NCBI RefSeq assembly: GCF_001612965.1
Contig: NZ_BDBL01000029.1
Location: 62,001-126,000 of the forward strand
Reading direction: 5' to 3'
Source of the DNA: Nocardia kruczakiae NBRC 101016
GTDB taxonomy: Bacteria > Actinomycetota > Actinomycetes > Mycobacteriales > Mycobacteriaceae
DNA length: 64,000 bases
Shown: positions 25,828 through 34,894 of the stretch, one piece after another
How the letters are laid out: every line of letters starts with the position of its first letter
Numbering within the stretch: the first letter of the stretch is position 1
Position numbers and translations under genes: made by a program
Notes under the pieces: model-generated
What the model was told of the DNA's origin: nothing
The model's input: only the letters and a program-made list of their open reading frames with translations
Databases searched by the model: none

Positions 25828-26127
25828 GCATCAATATTGCGCCGCGAAAGCCGTTGGGACAATTCCGAATTCGCCCGATTGCGATTGAACGAACATTTGA
25901 AATTGCAGATGAAAGTACTTCGCAGAGATTTTCTGGGCACTACCGTTCTACCAGCGAAAATTGCCGGTAATTCACTGAATTCGGCGCTTCGATACCGTAA
26001 CGCGCCCTGACAACCCGCCGCGCGCGACGCGCCACGAGCCCCGGCCGCTTCGGTTCGATGTCACAAGGTGACGCGGGCGGTGCCGAGTCGTCCCCGGCAC
26101 CGCCCACGCCCTCGGGCGACCGTGCGA
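25828..26127. other. Intergenic region with locally low GC
   Basis: 300 bp without a credible gene. The part from about 25850 to 26000 is noticeably AT-richer than its surroundings (for example GAACGAACATTTGAAATTGC). It may hold the promoter of the minus-strand hypothetical gene or a remnant of foreign DNA. The right part holds the fadE25 terminator. Confidence 0.5.
26075..26105 (-). terminator. Hairpin downstream of fadE25
   Basis: GGGCGGTGCCG / CGGCACCGCCC, an 11-bp perfect stem with a 9-nt loop, 22 bp after the fadE25 stop. Confidence 0.7.
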
Positions 26128-27285
26128 TCAGCGCAGCAGCTGACGCGACATGACCAGACGCTGAATCTGGTTGGTGCCCTCGTAGATCTGGGTGATCTTG
26201 GCGTCGCGCATCATCCGCTCCACCGGGAAGTCGGTGGTGTAGCCGGCGCCACCGAACAGCTGCACCGCGTTGGTGGTCACCTCCATCGCCACATCGGAGG
26301 CGAAGCACTTGGAGGCGGCGGAGATGAAGCCCAGGTTCTTCTCGCCGCGCTCGGCGCGGGCGGCCGAGGTGTAGACCATCAGGCGCGCGGCCTCCACCTT
26401 CATCGCCATATCGGCGAGCATGAACTGAGTGTTCTGGAAATCGGCGATGGCCTTGCCGAACTGCTTACGGTCCTTGGTGTAGGCGATCGCGGCGTCCAGC
26501 GCACCCTGCGCCAGACCGACGGCCTGCGCACCGATGGTGGGCCGGGTGTGGTCGAGGGTCTGCAGCGCGGTCTTGAAACCGGTGCCCTCGGCGCCGATGA
26601 TCCGGTCGCCCGGGATGCGGCAGTTCTCGAAGTACAGTTCGGCGGTCGGCGAACCCTTGATGCCCAGCTTGTGCTCGAGCGGGCCGACCACGAAGCCCTC
26701 GTCGTCCTTGTGCACCATGAACGCGGAGATGCCGTTGGCGCCCTTCTCCGGATCGGTCACGGCCATCACGGTGTACCAGGTGGACTGGCCGCCGTTGGTG
26801 ATCCAGCACTTGGAGCCGTTGATCACCCAGTCGTCACCGTCGCGCTTGGCGCGGGTGCGCATGGAGGCGGCATCCGAACCGGCCTCGCGCTCGGACAGGC
26901 AGTAGGAGGCCATCTTGCCCTCGACGAGGTCGGGCAGCACCTTCTGCTTCAGCTCCTCGGAGCCCTGCAGGATCAGGCCCATGGTGCCGAGCTTGTTCAC
27001 GGCCGGAATCAGCGAGGACGAACCACAGACGCGGGCGACCTCCTCGATGACGATGCAGGTGGCGACCGAGTCGGCGCCCTGGCCGCCGTAGGCCTCGGGA
27101 ACGTGGACCGCGTTGAAGCCCGCGGCGTTCAGCGCGTCCAGGGCCTCCTTCGGGAACCGGGCGTTGCCGTCGACATCCTTGGCGTGCGGGGCGATCTCCT
27201 TCTCGGCCAGGCCGCGAATCGCCGCGCGCAGCTCGTCGTGGATGTCGTCCAACTTGAACAGATCGAATTCGGGGTTGCCCGCCAT
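26128..27285 (-). CDS. fadE25: Acyl-CoA dehydrogenase, FadE25-like
   Basis: FAD-dependent acyl-CoA dehydrogenase of 385 residues, first step of beta-oxidation or of branched-chain acyl-CoA breakdown. Signatures are YCLSEREAGSDAASMRTRA, WITNGGQSTWYTVMAV and the C-terminal QLFGGAGYTTDFPVERMMRDAKITQIYEGTNQIQ; the glutamate of IYEGT is the catalytic base in this group. The start MAGNPEFDLF has AGGAGT 6 nt upstream. It lies downstream of a TetR gene, with two copies of GGCACTCAGTGCC between. The position before purE/purK matches mycobacterial fadE25. Confidence 0.93.
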   Translation of the reverse strand: MAGNPEFDLFKLDDIHDELRAAIRGLAEKEIAPHAKDVDGNARFPKEALDALNAAGFNAVHVPEAYGGQGADSVATCIVIEEVARVCGSSSLIPAVNKLGTMGLILQGSEELKQKVLPDLVEGKMASYCLSEREAGSDAASMRTRAKRDGDDWVINGSKCWITNGGQSTWYTVMAVTDPEKGANGISAFMVHKDDEGFVVGPLEHKLGIKGSPTAELYFENCRIPGDRIIGAEGTGFKTALQTLDHTRPTIGAQAVGLAQGALDAAIAYTKDRKQFGKAIADFQNTQFMLADMAMKVEAARLMVYTSAARAERGEKNLGFISAASKCFASDVAMEVTTNAVQLFGGAGYTTDFPVERMMRDAKITQIYEGTNQIQRLVMSRQLLR

Positions 27286-27355
27286 GGGTTCACTCCTGGT
27301 CGTGGGGTTTCGGTTCGCCTGGTCCGCGAATTCCGGCACTACACTGGCGCACCTC

Positions 27356-27445
27356 GGCACTCAGTGCCAGTCGTATCCGAGTATACGCCGCCGAAGGGCG
27401 ACAACGTGAGGGGATACCGGGAATCCACCCTGGCACTCAGTGCCA
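27356..27445. promoter_or_regulatory. Paired 13-bp operators upstream of fadE25
   Basis: GGCACTCAGTGCC occurs twice, at 27356-27368 and, within TGGCACTCAGTGCCA, at 27431-27445, 75 bp apart centre to centre. Each is a palindrome around a central base. They lie between tetR and fadE25, so they probably mediate repression of fadE25 by the TetR protein. Confidence 0.65.
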
Positions 27446-27468
27446 CACAGCCGACTCACCGGCCCGGC

Positions 27469-28149
27469 TCACAGATTATCGAGGCGGTCGGCCAGAAGGT
27501 CGGCGACCTGCCGGGCGGGCATCGTCCGCGGGAAGACCGCCACCACCAACTCGGCCGGATCCGGTGCCGGGCCGGGAGGCGCGATCGCCCGTACCGCCGC
27601 GCGCAGATCGGCCGCGCTCGCCTCGGATCGACCACGCACCATGCGGCGCAGCAGATAGTTGTGGGTGGCGGTGACGGCCGCGCTGAACTGGATCAGCGCC
27701 AGATCGGGCACCTCGGGAAGCCGATCACGCAGATAGTCGGTGAACAGCCGTTCGTACCGGAAGACGGTCACGATCTCGCGATCACGCAACGCCGACGCCT
27801 GCCGGACGACCCGATAGCGGCGCGCGGCCAGTTCCCTGGTCTCGGTGAACCGCTCGAAGATCCCGACCACCGCCTCCCGCACGGCATCCCACGGATCACC
27901 CTGCGCCGCAGTCAGATACGCCTTCGCCCGGGCGAGCTGCTCCTCGTGGTCGGCGAAGACCACATCCTCCTTCGACCGGAACTGCCGGAAGAACGTCCGC
28001 CGCGAAATCCCCGCCGCCTCCGCGATCTCCTCCACCGTGGTCGCCTCGTACCCCTGCTCCGCGAACAGCCGCAACGCGTGATCGACCACGGCCAGCCGGA
28101 ACTCCGCGGCATCGGCGGCACGAACGGGGGTCGAATTGTCGCTGGGCAC
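27469..28149 (-). CDS. TetR-family transcriptional regulator
   Basis: A 226-residue protein. The helix-turn-helix is EATTVEEIAEAAGISRRTFFRQFRSKEDVVFADHEEQL, with a long C-terminal ligand domain (VGIFERFTETRELAARRYRVVRQ). The GTG start VPSDNSTPVRAADAAEF is used; the frame upstream overlaps purE and is a shadow. It is directly upstream of fadE25 and probably its regulator through the GGCACTCAGTGCC pair. The inducer would be expected to be an acyl-CoA, by analogy with other fadE-linked TetR proteins. Confidence 0.88.
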   Translation of the reverse strand: MPSDNSTPVRAADAAEFRLAVVDHALRLFAEQGYEATTVEEIAEAAGISRRTFFRQFRSKEDVVFADHEEQLARAKAYLTAAQGDPWDAVREAVVGIFERFTETRELAARRYRVVRQASALRDREIVTVFRYERLFTDYLRDRLPEVPDLALIQFSAAVTATHNYLLRRMVRGRSEASAADLRAAVRAIAPPGPAPDPAELVVAVFPRTMPARQVADLLADRLDNL

Positions 28150-28198
28150 CCCACAACGGTAGCCGTGCCGTACGGGGAGGTCCCGGGCGCGCCGACGA

Positions 28199-28735
28199 CT
28201 AACCCAGCAGGCGGGTGCGCAGGGCTTCGTCCTTGTCGAGGACCAGTTTCTCCAGGTCGGCCTGGAACTGTTCCATGCGGGTGCGCAGCTGGGGGTCGGC
28301 GGCGGCGAGGATGCGGACGGCCAGCAGGCCCGCGTTGCGGGCACCGCCGATGGACACCGTGGCGACGGGGACGCCGGCCGGCATCTGCACGATCGACAGC
28401 AGGGAGTCCATGCCGTCGAGGTACTTCAGCGGGACCGGGACACCGATCACCGGCAGCGGCGTGGCCGAGGCGACCATACCGGGCAGGTGGGCGGCGCCAC
28501 CGGCACCGGCGATGATCACCTTGACGCCGCGACCGGCGGCCTCGCGGGCGTAGTCGAGCATGCGCTGCGGCGTGCGATGCGCCGAGACCACACCGACCTC
28601 GAAGCGAATCCCGAACTCCGCCAACGCTTCCGCGGCCGCTTCCATCGTGGGCCAGTCGGAGTCGCTGCCCATGATCAGGCCGACCGCCGGAGCGGAGCCC
28701 GCGGAGCGACCATCGAACCCGATTCCGTTACTCAT
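28199..28735 (-). CDS. purE: N5-carboxyaminoimidazole ribonucleotide mutase
   Basis: Class I PurE, 178 residues, which converts N5-CAIR to CAIR in purine synthesis. It has the MGSDSDWPTM substrate loop, VVSAHRTPQRMLDYA with the catalytic histidine, and IIAGAGGAAHLPGMVA. The ATG at MSNGIGFDG is chosen, overlapping the purK end by 8 bp; an ATG five codons further out also exists. It forms the purK-purE operon. Confidence 0.95.
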   Translation of the reverse strand: MSNGIGFDGRSAGSAPAVGLIMGSDSDWPTMEAAAEALAEFGIRFEVGVVSAHRTPQRMLDYAREAAGRGVKVIIAGAGGAAHLPGMVASATPLPVIGVPVPLKYLDGMDSLLSIVQMPAGVPVATVSIGGARNAGLLAVRILAAADPQLRTRMEQFQADLEKLVLDKDEALRTRLLG

Positions 28736-29930
28736 GGGGATCCCATCCATCGGTCCACACCGCGTGCGACATCCAGTGCGCCGCCCGTTCGGCCTTCTCC
28801 CGCACCTCGGTCACGTCGTCACCGAGGATGTTCACATGCCCGATCTTGCGCTTCGGGCGCTCGCCCTTGCCGTAGAGGTGCACCTTCGCCTCCGGCATCC
28901 GGGCGAACAGGTGATGCAGCCGCTCGTCCATCGACATCGCCGGCGCCTCGGCCGCGCCGAGGATGTTCGCCATCACCGTCACCGGCGCCAGCGGCGTGGT
29001 GGCGCCCAGCGGATAGTCCAGCACCGCGCGCAGATGCTGTTCGAACTGTCCGGTGACGGCGCCGTCCATCCCCCAGTGCCCGGAATTGTGCGGGCGCATG
29101 GCCAGCTCGTTGACCAGCAGGTCACCGGCGTGGGTTTCGAACAGCTCGACGGCCATCGCACCGGTGACGCCGAGTTCGGCGGCCAGCCGCAGGGCCAGCG
29201 ATTCGGCCTCGGTCGCGGCCTCGTCCGAGAGCTCCGGCGCGGGCGCGATCACCACGGCACACTGCCCCTCGCGCTGCACGGTCTCCACCACGGGCCAGAC
29301 CGCGGCCTGTCCGAACGGCGAGCGCGCCACCATCGCGGAGAGCTCACGCTTCAGATCCACCCGCTGCTCGGCGAGCAATGTCACACCGTGCCCGAGCTGA
29401 TCGGTGACGATGCGTTCGGCCTCGGCGGCGTCGTCGATCATCCAGACGCCGCGCCCGTCGTAGCCGCCCCGCACCGCCTTCAGCACGAACGGACCGTGTT
29501 CGGCGAGGAATCCGGTGGCATCCGCGACGGCCTCGACCGCCGTGAACGCCGGAACCGGCACTCCCATTTCGGCCAGCTTGCGCCGCATCGCGAGCTTGTC
29601 CTGGGCGTAGACCAGCGCGGCCGGCGGCGGCTGCACGTTGACACCCTCGGCCACCAGCGCCAGCAGATGCTCGGTCGGCACATGTTCGTGGTCGAAGGTC
29701 ACCGCGTGCGTACCGACGGCAACCTTGCGCAGGGCCGCGAGGTCGGTGTGCGATCCGAGCACCACCTCGGGACTGACCTGCGCCGCCGGATCGTCGGGTC
29801 GCTCGACCAGGACCCGCAGGCACTGTCCCAGCGCCACGGCAGCCTGATGCGTCATCCGCGCCAGCTGCCCGCCGCCGATCATCGCGACGGTCGGCATTCC
29901 GCCACCTTCGAAACTGCGTGAAACCGGCAT
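28728..29930 (-). CDS. purK: N5-carboxyaminoimidazole ribonucleotide synthetase
   Basis: ATP-grasp enzyme that carboxylates AIR with bicarbonate. Motifs are VAMIGGGQLARMTHQAA, VTFDHEHVPTEHL, the ATP-grasp loop VLKAVRGGYDGRGVW, and NELAMRPHNSGHWGMDG. Two start choices have ribosome sites: the ATG used here (MPVSRSFEG, after GAAGGTGA) and an ATG at 29897 (MPTVAMIGG, after GAAGGTGG). It is divergent from the GtrA-family gene. Confidence 0.95.
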   Translation of the reverse strand: MPVSRSFEGGGMPTVAMIGGGQLARMTHQAAVALGQCLRVLVERPDDPAAQVSPEVVLGSHTDLAALRKVAVGTHAVTFDHEHVPTEHLLALVAEGVNVQPPPAALVYAQDKLAMRRKLAEMGVPVPAFTAVEAVADATGFLAEHGPFVLKAVRGGYDGRGVWMIDDAAEAERIVTDQLGHGVTLLAEQRVDLKRELSAMVARSPFGQAAVWPVVETVQREGQCAVVIAPAPELSDEAATEAESLALRLAAELGVTGAMAVELFETHAGDLLVNELAMRPHNSGHWGMDGAVTGQFEQHLRAVLDYPLGATTPLAPVTVMANILGAAEAPAMSMDERLHHLFARMPEAKVHLYGKGERPKRKIGHVNILGDDVTEVREKAERAAHWMSHAVWTDGWDPHE

Positions 29931-30081
29931 CGGTTCACCTTCGGCAACCTCTTGCACCCCGGTGGAAGGGTCCATCGATGGCCCACTACGCTCGCTCACA
30001 GCCCACCATGTTGTCATGCGCCCACACGCGGGAGTGAGTGCGGGTTGATTGCCCATCGCGGGACGGACGTAGACTCACCGG

Positions 30082-30627
30082 GTGCCATTTGTCGACGATG
30101 TGGTCAACATCCTGCCGAAAACGCTACGGGACCTCGCTATTCGTCATCACGAGCTGATCAAGTTCGCGATTGTCGGAGCGACCACTTTCGTCATCGACAG
30201 CGGTATCTTCTACATCCTCAAATTGACCGTTCTCGAGTCGAAACCGATCACCGCCAAGATCATTTCCGGGGTTATCGCGGTCATCGCGTCCTACATCCTG
30301 AACCGGGAATGGTCGTTCAAGGGTCGCGGCGGTCGTGAGAAACACCACGAAGCCCTGCTGTTCTTCGTGGTCAGCGCCATCGGTGTGCTGCTGTCGAATC
30401 TCCCGCTGTGGGTTTCGCGGTATTTCTTCCACCTGCACGTCCCCGATGTCAGCTTGACCGTGGAGAACATCGCCGACTTCGTCAGCGCCTTCATCATCGG
30501 CAACATCCTGCAGATGGTGTTCCGATTCTGGGCGATGAAGCGCTGGGTGTTCCCCGACGAAATCGATGCGCTGGTCGAAGAATTCGAAGAGCTGTACGAG
30601 GAAGAGAAACCGCTCGGCTTCAGCTGA
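30082..30627 (+). CDS. GtrA-family membrane protein
   Basis: A 181-residue protein with four hydrophobic helices in the GtrA pattern: LIKFAIVGATTFVIDSGIFYIL, IISGVIAVIASYILNREWSFKG (the NREW(S/T)F mark), a third near residues 93-113 and AFIIGNILQMVFRFWAMKRWVF. It ends in an acidic tail. GtrA proteins help translocate lipid-linked sugars used in cell-wall polysaccharides. Its position after purK corresponds to mycobacterial Rv3277. GTG start. It converges with the sensor kinase gene, with a short GCTGAAC/GTTCAGC stem across the junction. Confidence 0.9.
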   Translation: MPFVDDVVNILPKTLRDLAIRHHELIKFAIVGATTFVIDSGIFYILKLTVLESKPITAKIISGVIAVIASYILNREWSFKGRGGREKHHEALLFFVVSAIGVLLSNLPLWVSRYFFHLHVPDVSLTVENIADFVSAFIIGNILQMVFRFWAMKRWVFPDEIDALVEEFEELYEEEKPLGFS

Positions 30628-30636
30628 ACCCGTCGT

Positions 30637-31947
30637 TCAGCGGGGCTCCCCGATGACGCCGTTACCCGACCGTCCCGCGGTCGGCTTACCGAGAAATACC
30701 GCGAACAGCGCCGGACGCCGTCGCTGGAGTTCCAAGCGGCCACCGTCGGCTTCGATCAGCGCGCGCGCCAGCGCCAGCCCCACTCCGGTCGATCCGGCGC
30801 CGGAGAAGCCGCGGTCGAAGATGTGCGGCGCCAGTTCGTCGCTGACCCCCTCGCCCTCGTCGGCCACCTCCACCGCCACCAGCGGTTCCCGGTCGGGGCC
30901 GCCGTAGACCGTGCGCACCGACACCGAGCAGTCACCCCCGCCATGCACCAGCGCGTTGTCCACCAGCACGGCCACCGCCTCACGCAACCGCGATCCGGTC
31001 ACCGGGGCGCGCAGACCGGGATCGCCGGAGAGCACGAGCTTGCGCCCGGCCTCGGCGAAGGGATGCCGCCATTCGGCGACCACCCCGCGCAATTCGGCGA
31101 CCACCGGAACCGGTTCGTGATCGGCGGCGTCCTGGTCGCGGGAATCGCGGACCAGTTCGTCGATCGCCTCGGTGAGCCGATCGACCTGCGCCATCGCCTC
31201 CTCCGATTCCTGGACGACCGCCGGATCCGGATGCGCCGACAATTCGTCCAGGCGCAGCCGCACCGCGGTCAGGCGACTGCGCAACTGATGGGAGACATCG
31301 GCGACCAGCGCATGCTCGCGCTGCAGGCGGCCCGCGATCTCCACCGTCGCCGAATCGAGCACATCGGAGACGCGGTCGAGTTCGGTGATCCCGTGCCGGC
31401 GCGGATCGGGCCGGAAATCGCCCTTCGCCAGCCGCGCGGCGCGCGCGGCCACATCCCGTAGCGGATCGGCGACCCGTCGCGCGGTCACCACCGCCACCGC
31501 GGCGCCCGCGGCCAGCGAGGCCAGGGCCACCAGCGCCACCGCGCCCACCGCTTGCCGCTGCATCGAGTGCATGGGGGCGGCCGGCACCTCGAGTCGCAGC
31601 GAGCCGGACGTGCCCATCGACAGCGATTCCACCACCGGGTTCTCGACCTCCGGCGCACCCGCGTCCACGCGCAGCGCGGCATCCTCGGGCGTCGGATAGA
31701 TGATGGTCAGCCGTCCGCCGGAGGGGATCAGCGGCCGCACCGAGCGCAGGTCGAGCACGCCGTGGACCAATCCGTCGTCACGCTCCTGGCCGACGATCTC
31801 CACCGACATGCGATCCAGCCGGGCCCGCAGGTCGCTGCGGGTGATATCGGCCACCCACTGCCACGCCGTGAACGCCAACGGGATACCCAGCACCACGGTG
31901 GTGAGGGTCAGGGCCGCCAGCATGGACAGCAGAATTCGGCGCCGCAT
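30637..31947 (-). CDS. Sensor histidine kinase
   Basis: A 436-residue membrane kinase. The first membrane segment is at residues about 9-32. An extracytoplasmic domain of about 100 residues is followed by a second membrane segment (AVALVALASLAAGAAVAVVTA), a HAMP domain, and the dimerisation/phosphoacceptor helix ALVADVSHQLRSRLTAVRLRL with the phosphorylated histidine. The ATP-binding domain has VDNALVHGGGD (N box), VADEGEGVSDE (G1) and GSTGVGLALARALIEADGG (G2). It lies 6 bp downstream of its response regulator. The signal is unknown. Confidence 0.93.
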   Translation of the reverse strand: MRRRILLSMLAALTLTTVVLGIPLAFTAWQWVADITRSDLRARLDRMSVEIVGQERDDGLVHGVLDLRSVRPLIPSGGRLTIIYPTPEDAALRVDAGAPEVENPVVESLSMGTSGSLRLEVPAAPMHSMQRQAVGAVALVALASLAAGAAVAVVTARRVADPLRDVAARAARLAKGDFRPDPRRHGITELDRVSDVLDSATVEIAGRLQREHALVADVSHQLRSRLTAVRLRLDELSAHPDPAVVQESEEAMAQVDRLTEAIDELVRDSRDQDAADHEPVPVVAELRGVVAEWRHPFAEAGRKLVLSGDPGLRAPVTGSRLREAVAVLVDNALVHGGGDCSVSVRTVYGGPDREPLVAVEVADEGEGVSDELAPHIFDRGFSGAGSTGVGLALARALIEADGGRLELQRRRPALFAVFLGKPTAGRSGNGVIGEPR

Positions 31948-31953
31948 CGGCGA

Positions 31954-32631
31954 TCAATCGGTGTTGAAGCGGAAACCGACACCACGCACGGTGACGATGC
32001 GCCGCTCCGCGACGGGGCCCTCGTCGCCGATCTTGCGGCGCAGCCAGGACATGTGCATATCGAGGGTTTTGGAGCCGCGCAGATCGGCATCGCCCCACAC
32101 CTCACGCAGAATCGTCTCGCGCGGCACCACCTGCCCGGCCCGGTCGATGAGCACCTTGAGCAGTTCGTACTCCTTGTTGGCCAGATTCACCTCGTGGCCG
32201 TTGACCAGTACCCGGCGCGCCGCGGGTTCGAGCCGCACGCCGCCGATCTCCACCGCCTCGTCGCCGATGCCGCTGCGCCGCAACAGGGCTCGCACGCGGG
32301 CCAGCAGTTCGGCGAGGCGGAACGGTTTGCCGACATAGTCGTCGGCGCCGGCGTCGAGACCCACCACGAAATCGACCTCGTCGGTGCGGGCGGTCAGCAT
32401 CAGCACCGCGAGATCGGCGCCCCGGGCGCGTACCTGGCGGCACACCTCCAGGCCGTCCATACCGGGTAGCCCGAGGTCGAGGATGAGCAGATCGTGTTCG
32501 CCCTCCAGCGCCCGGCGCAGCACGGCGGGGCCGAAACTCTCGACGGTTACCGAATAGCCTTCGCGCCCCAGGGCTCGCGAGAGCGGAGCGGCGATGGCCT
32601 CATCGTCCTCGGCCAGCAGTACGGCGGTCAC
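31954..32631 (-). CDS. OmpR/PhoB-family response regulator
   Basis: A 225-residue regulator. The receiver domain has the acidic pair EDDE near residue 8, the phosphoacceptor D52 in ILDLGLPGMDG, the switch threonine in MLTART and the lysine in YVGKPF. The winged-helix output domain starts at about residue 128, with LANKEYELLKVLIDRAGQVV and the recognition helix SKTLDMHMSWLRRKIGDEG. GTG start. First gene of the pair with the kinase. Targets unknown. Confidence 0.94.
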   Translation of the reverse strand: MTAVLLAEDDEAIAAPLSRALGREGYSVTVESFGPAVLRRALEGEHDLLILDLGLPGMDGLEVCRQVRARGADLAVLMLTARTDEVDFVVGLDAGADDYVGKPFRLAELLARVRALLRRSGIGDEAVEIGGVRLEPAARRVLVNGHEVNLANKEYELLKVLIDRAGQVVPRETILREVWGDADLRGSKTLDMHMSWLRRKIGDEGPVAERRIVTVRGVGFRFNTD

Positions 32632-32691
32632 AGCACAAGATTACTGGCGAACCGGGCCGATCGGGCGTGCGCCACCGAACCGCGGCGGCCG

Positions 32692-33240
32692 CTACCGACG
32701 GCGGCCGTAACGGGGGTCCTGATACTGGTCGTGGCCCGGATCGCCGTGCGGGTTGTCGAAGACCTGGTGGTACAGCAGCGAATGCACCTTCTGCACGTTC
32801 GGAATGTCGTCGTATTCCAACGGATCCCCCGAGGCGGCGTCGATGATCAGCGTGCCCGTGCCCAGCAACCGGTCCGACAACCCGTGGCGGAACTGCACAC
32901 TGGAGATGCGGTTCATCGGGATATCGATGCCGGTGTGGGTGAGCACGCCCTCGCGCACCAGCACCCGCCGGTCGGTGATGATGAAATGCGTTGACTTCCA
33001 ACGGATCACCTGCGACAGGCAACGCCACACGACCAGCAGCGCCCACACCACGACGATCGCGATGAGAACGATGTTGCGCGTGGTGCCCTCGGTGTTGCGC
33101 CAGGCCAGCCCGCTCAGGAATCCGGCCAGCGCGGTGGCGAGGATGAAGGTGAGCGCCGGCAAGAACAACATCTTCCAATGCGGATGACGGTGCAGTAGCA
33201 GCTGCTCGTCCGGCGCGAGCAGCTCCTCCGGATAACTCAT
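32692..33240 (-). CDS. PH domain-containing membrane protein
   Basis: A 182-residue protein with two membrane helices (MLFLPALTFILATALAGFLSG and NIVLIAIVVVWALLVVWRCL), followed by a bacterial PH domain (bPH2/YdbT-like): FIITDRRVLVREGVLTHTGIDIPMNRISSVQF, GTGTLIIDAASGDPLEYDDIPNV. A short hydrophilic tail follows. The gene corresponds in position and type to mycobacterial Rv3278c, next to birA. Function unknown. Confidence 0.88.
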   Translation of the reverse strand: MSYPEELLAPDEQLLLHRHPHWKMLFLPALTFILATALAGFLSGLAWRNTEGTTRNIVLIAIVVVWALLVVWRCLSQVIRWKSTHFIITDRRVLVREGVLTHTGIDIPMNRISSVQFRHGLSDRLLGTGTLIIDAASGDPLEYDDIPNVQKVHSLLYHQVFDNPHGDPGHDQYQDPRYGRRR

Positions 33241-33269
33241 ATGCGAACCCTACCCCCTGATTCGTCGCG

Positions 33270-34067
33270 CTATGCCGGGCGAAGATGAGTGACGTCGCCC
33301 GCCGATACCGAACGGCCGCCGATGATCAGGCGGCCGTAGCCGTCGATATCGGTGGCCACGCCGGTGAGGACCTCGCCGCCCGGCAATTCCGCCCGCACAT
33401 CCGCGCCGAGGGTGGCGCAGCGGGCACGATACGCGTCGGCCAGCGGGCCGACATTCCAGTTCTCCGTCCGCCATTCGGTGAAGTGGCGGGCGAAGGCGCG
33501 CAGCAGGGCGAGGACCAACGCGGTGCGGTCGGCGTTCTCGGCACCGGCCAGGGTCAGTGAAATGGCATGCGGCACAGGCAGTTCGTCCTCGGTGAGGCTC
33601 ACATTGAGCCCGACGCCGACGACGACCGCCGGGGCGCCCGCACCGGAGGCCACCTCGGCCAGGATGCCGGCCACCTTGCGACCGCCGATCAGAACATCGT
33701 TGGGCCACTTGAGGTTCGCGTCCAGGCCGGTGGATTCACGGACCGCGTCCACGACGGCGACACCGGTCAGCAGCGGCAGCCAGCCGAGGACGGCCGGTTC
33801 GATACCGCCGAGCCGCACCAGAATCGACATCGCGATCTGCGCGCGCGGCGGACTCACCCACGAACGTTCGTGACGGCCGCGGCCGCTGTCCTGATATTCG
33901 GCGACCAGCACCCGTCGATCGGAGGACGGATCGCCGGCCTCACCGATCAGATCCGCATTGGTCGAACCGGTCGACTCCACCACATCGATACGGGAGAAGA
34001 ACGACAGGTCGGGCTGTTCGGCGACGGCATGTCGCAGGATATCGGCGTCCAAGGGTGGCCTCTGCAC
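33270..34067 (-). CDS. birA: Biotin-[acetyl-CoA-carboxylase] ligase
   Basis: Attaches biotin to the carboxyl-carrier lysine of acyl-CoA carboxylases such as AccA3, encoded in this window. Catalytic loops are AEYQDSGRGRHERSWVSPP (the biotinyl-AMP GRGRxxR loop), LKWPNDVLIGGRKVAGILAE, and VVGVGLNVSLTEDEL. There is no N-terminal DNA-binding domain, so it is a ligase only (265 residues). The GTG start VQRPPLDADIL is chosen; a TTG at 34118 would extend into a sequence with poor coding character. Confidence 0.92.
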   Translation of the reverse strand: MQRPPLDADILRHAVAEQPDLSFFSRIDVVESTGSTNADLIGEAGDPSSDRRVLVAEYQDSGRGRHERSWVSPPRAQIAMSILVRLGGIEPAVLGWLPLLTGVAVVDAVRESTGLDANLKWPNDVLIGGRKVAGILAEVASGAGAPAVVVGVGLNVSLTEDELPVPHAISLTLAGAENADRTALVLALLRAFARHFTEWRTENWNVGPLADAYRARCATLGADVRAELPGGEVLTGVATDIDGYGRLIIGGRSVSAGDVTHLRPA

Positions 34068-34193
34068 GCCTCGCAGGCTACTCCTGCGGGCTACGGCCGC
34101 CGATATGCCGCTCCGCAACGAACCTCCGCATCCGGCGAGTGCGACCGGGACGCGGGCGCCGGTATATCGGCGGCACCCGCGTCGCGGTTCCTC

Positions 34194-34424
34194 TCATCGG
34201 GCCAGGTCGTACTCCGGTAGATGGATCGAGCGCACCATCGCGCTCGCACCGCCGAATGCCATCACGGCGTCGGAGGCCGGTTCGCCGACCTCTTCCGGCG
34301 CCGGCTCCCCCGGCCGCTCGGCCCATTCCTCCGGATCCACGACGGTCGGCGCCGGTTCTCCGGCCGACCGGGTCCACGCTGTCGCGGTAGCCCGTTCCGC
34401 GACCGATCTACTCCACTCCCACAT
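34194..34424 (-). CDS. Small acidic protein, function unknown
   Basis: A 76-residue protein. It is preceded by a strong GGGGAGG 6 nt before the ATG, and codon third positions are almost all G or C, so it is probably real. The middle is proline- and glutamate-rich (GEPAPTVVDPEEWAERPGEPAPEE), and the end MAFGGASAMVRSIHLPEYDLAR looks structured. No family recognised. Located between birA and the GNAT-like gene. Confidence 0.6.
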   Translation of the reverse strand: MWEWSRSVAERATATAWTRSAGEPAPTVVDPEEWAERPGEPAPEEVGEPASDAVMAFGGASAMVRSIHLPEYDLAR

Positions 34425-34555
34425 CGCGCACCTCCCCAGTGCTTGATTTCGGAGTCCTCACGGTACGGGTACGAGCACCCGGCAATCCACCGAATTAATC
34501 GCCCGCCCCGGGCGCCGGCCGCGAAAAGCGCTGCGGTACAGCATGTTCGGCGAAA

Positions 34556-34894
34556 TCACAAAGGTTGCAGGCCCAGCGCCCCGGCGACGAAGCGGCTCAC
34601 CGCGGTCAGGCCGGACTGCAGCGCGGAATCGTAGCCAGCACGCGACCAGCCCGAAATCTCCGCGGTGCCATCGGCTTGCGGCGTCACCACGATCTCGGCG
34701 ACCAGTTCCGCGGTGGTGGGTTCGCACACCGCCCACGAATATCCGGTCTGCTCGGCCCATTCGCGGGCACGGCGTTCGACATAGCCGGGATCGGTGATAC
34801 CGCCGTCGGCCAGCGCCGGGCGGTCGTCGATACGGTCGTCGGCACGCAGCGCGCGCAGATACCAACTGCCGGCGTTGATCTCGATCGGTTCCAT
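34556..34894 (-). CDS. Short GNAT-like protein
   Basis: A 112-residue protein resembling RimJ/RimL-type acetyltransferases over its first two thirds: IEINAGSWYLRALRADDRIDD, WAVCEPTTAELVAEIVVTPQ, AEISGWSRAGYDSALQSGLTAVSRFVAGALGL. The acetyl-CoA loop (RGxGxG/A) is not present in normal form (RAGYDSAL), and the C-terminal strand is missing, so it may have no acetyltransferase activity. The start overlaps the upstream gene's stop by one base (TGATG). Confidence 0.75.
   Translation of the reverse strand: MEPIEINAGSWYLRALRADDRIDDRPALADGGITDPGYVERRAREWAEQTGYSWAVCEPTTAELVAEIVVTPQADGTAEISGWSRAGYDSALQSGLTAVSRFVAGALGLQPL

Noticed and set aside
26068..28515. 815-codon plus-strand frame across fadE25, tetR and purE
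   Set aside because: It crosses three clear genes and their operators on the other strand and has no protein family resemblance.
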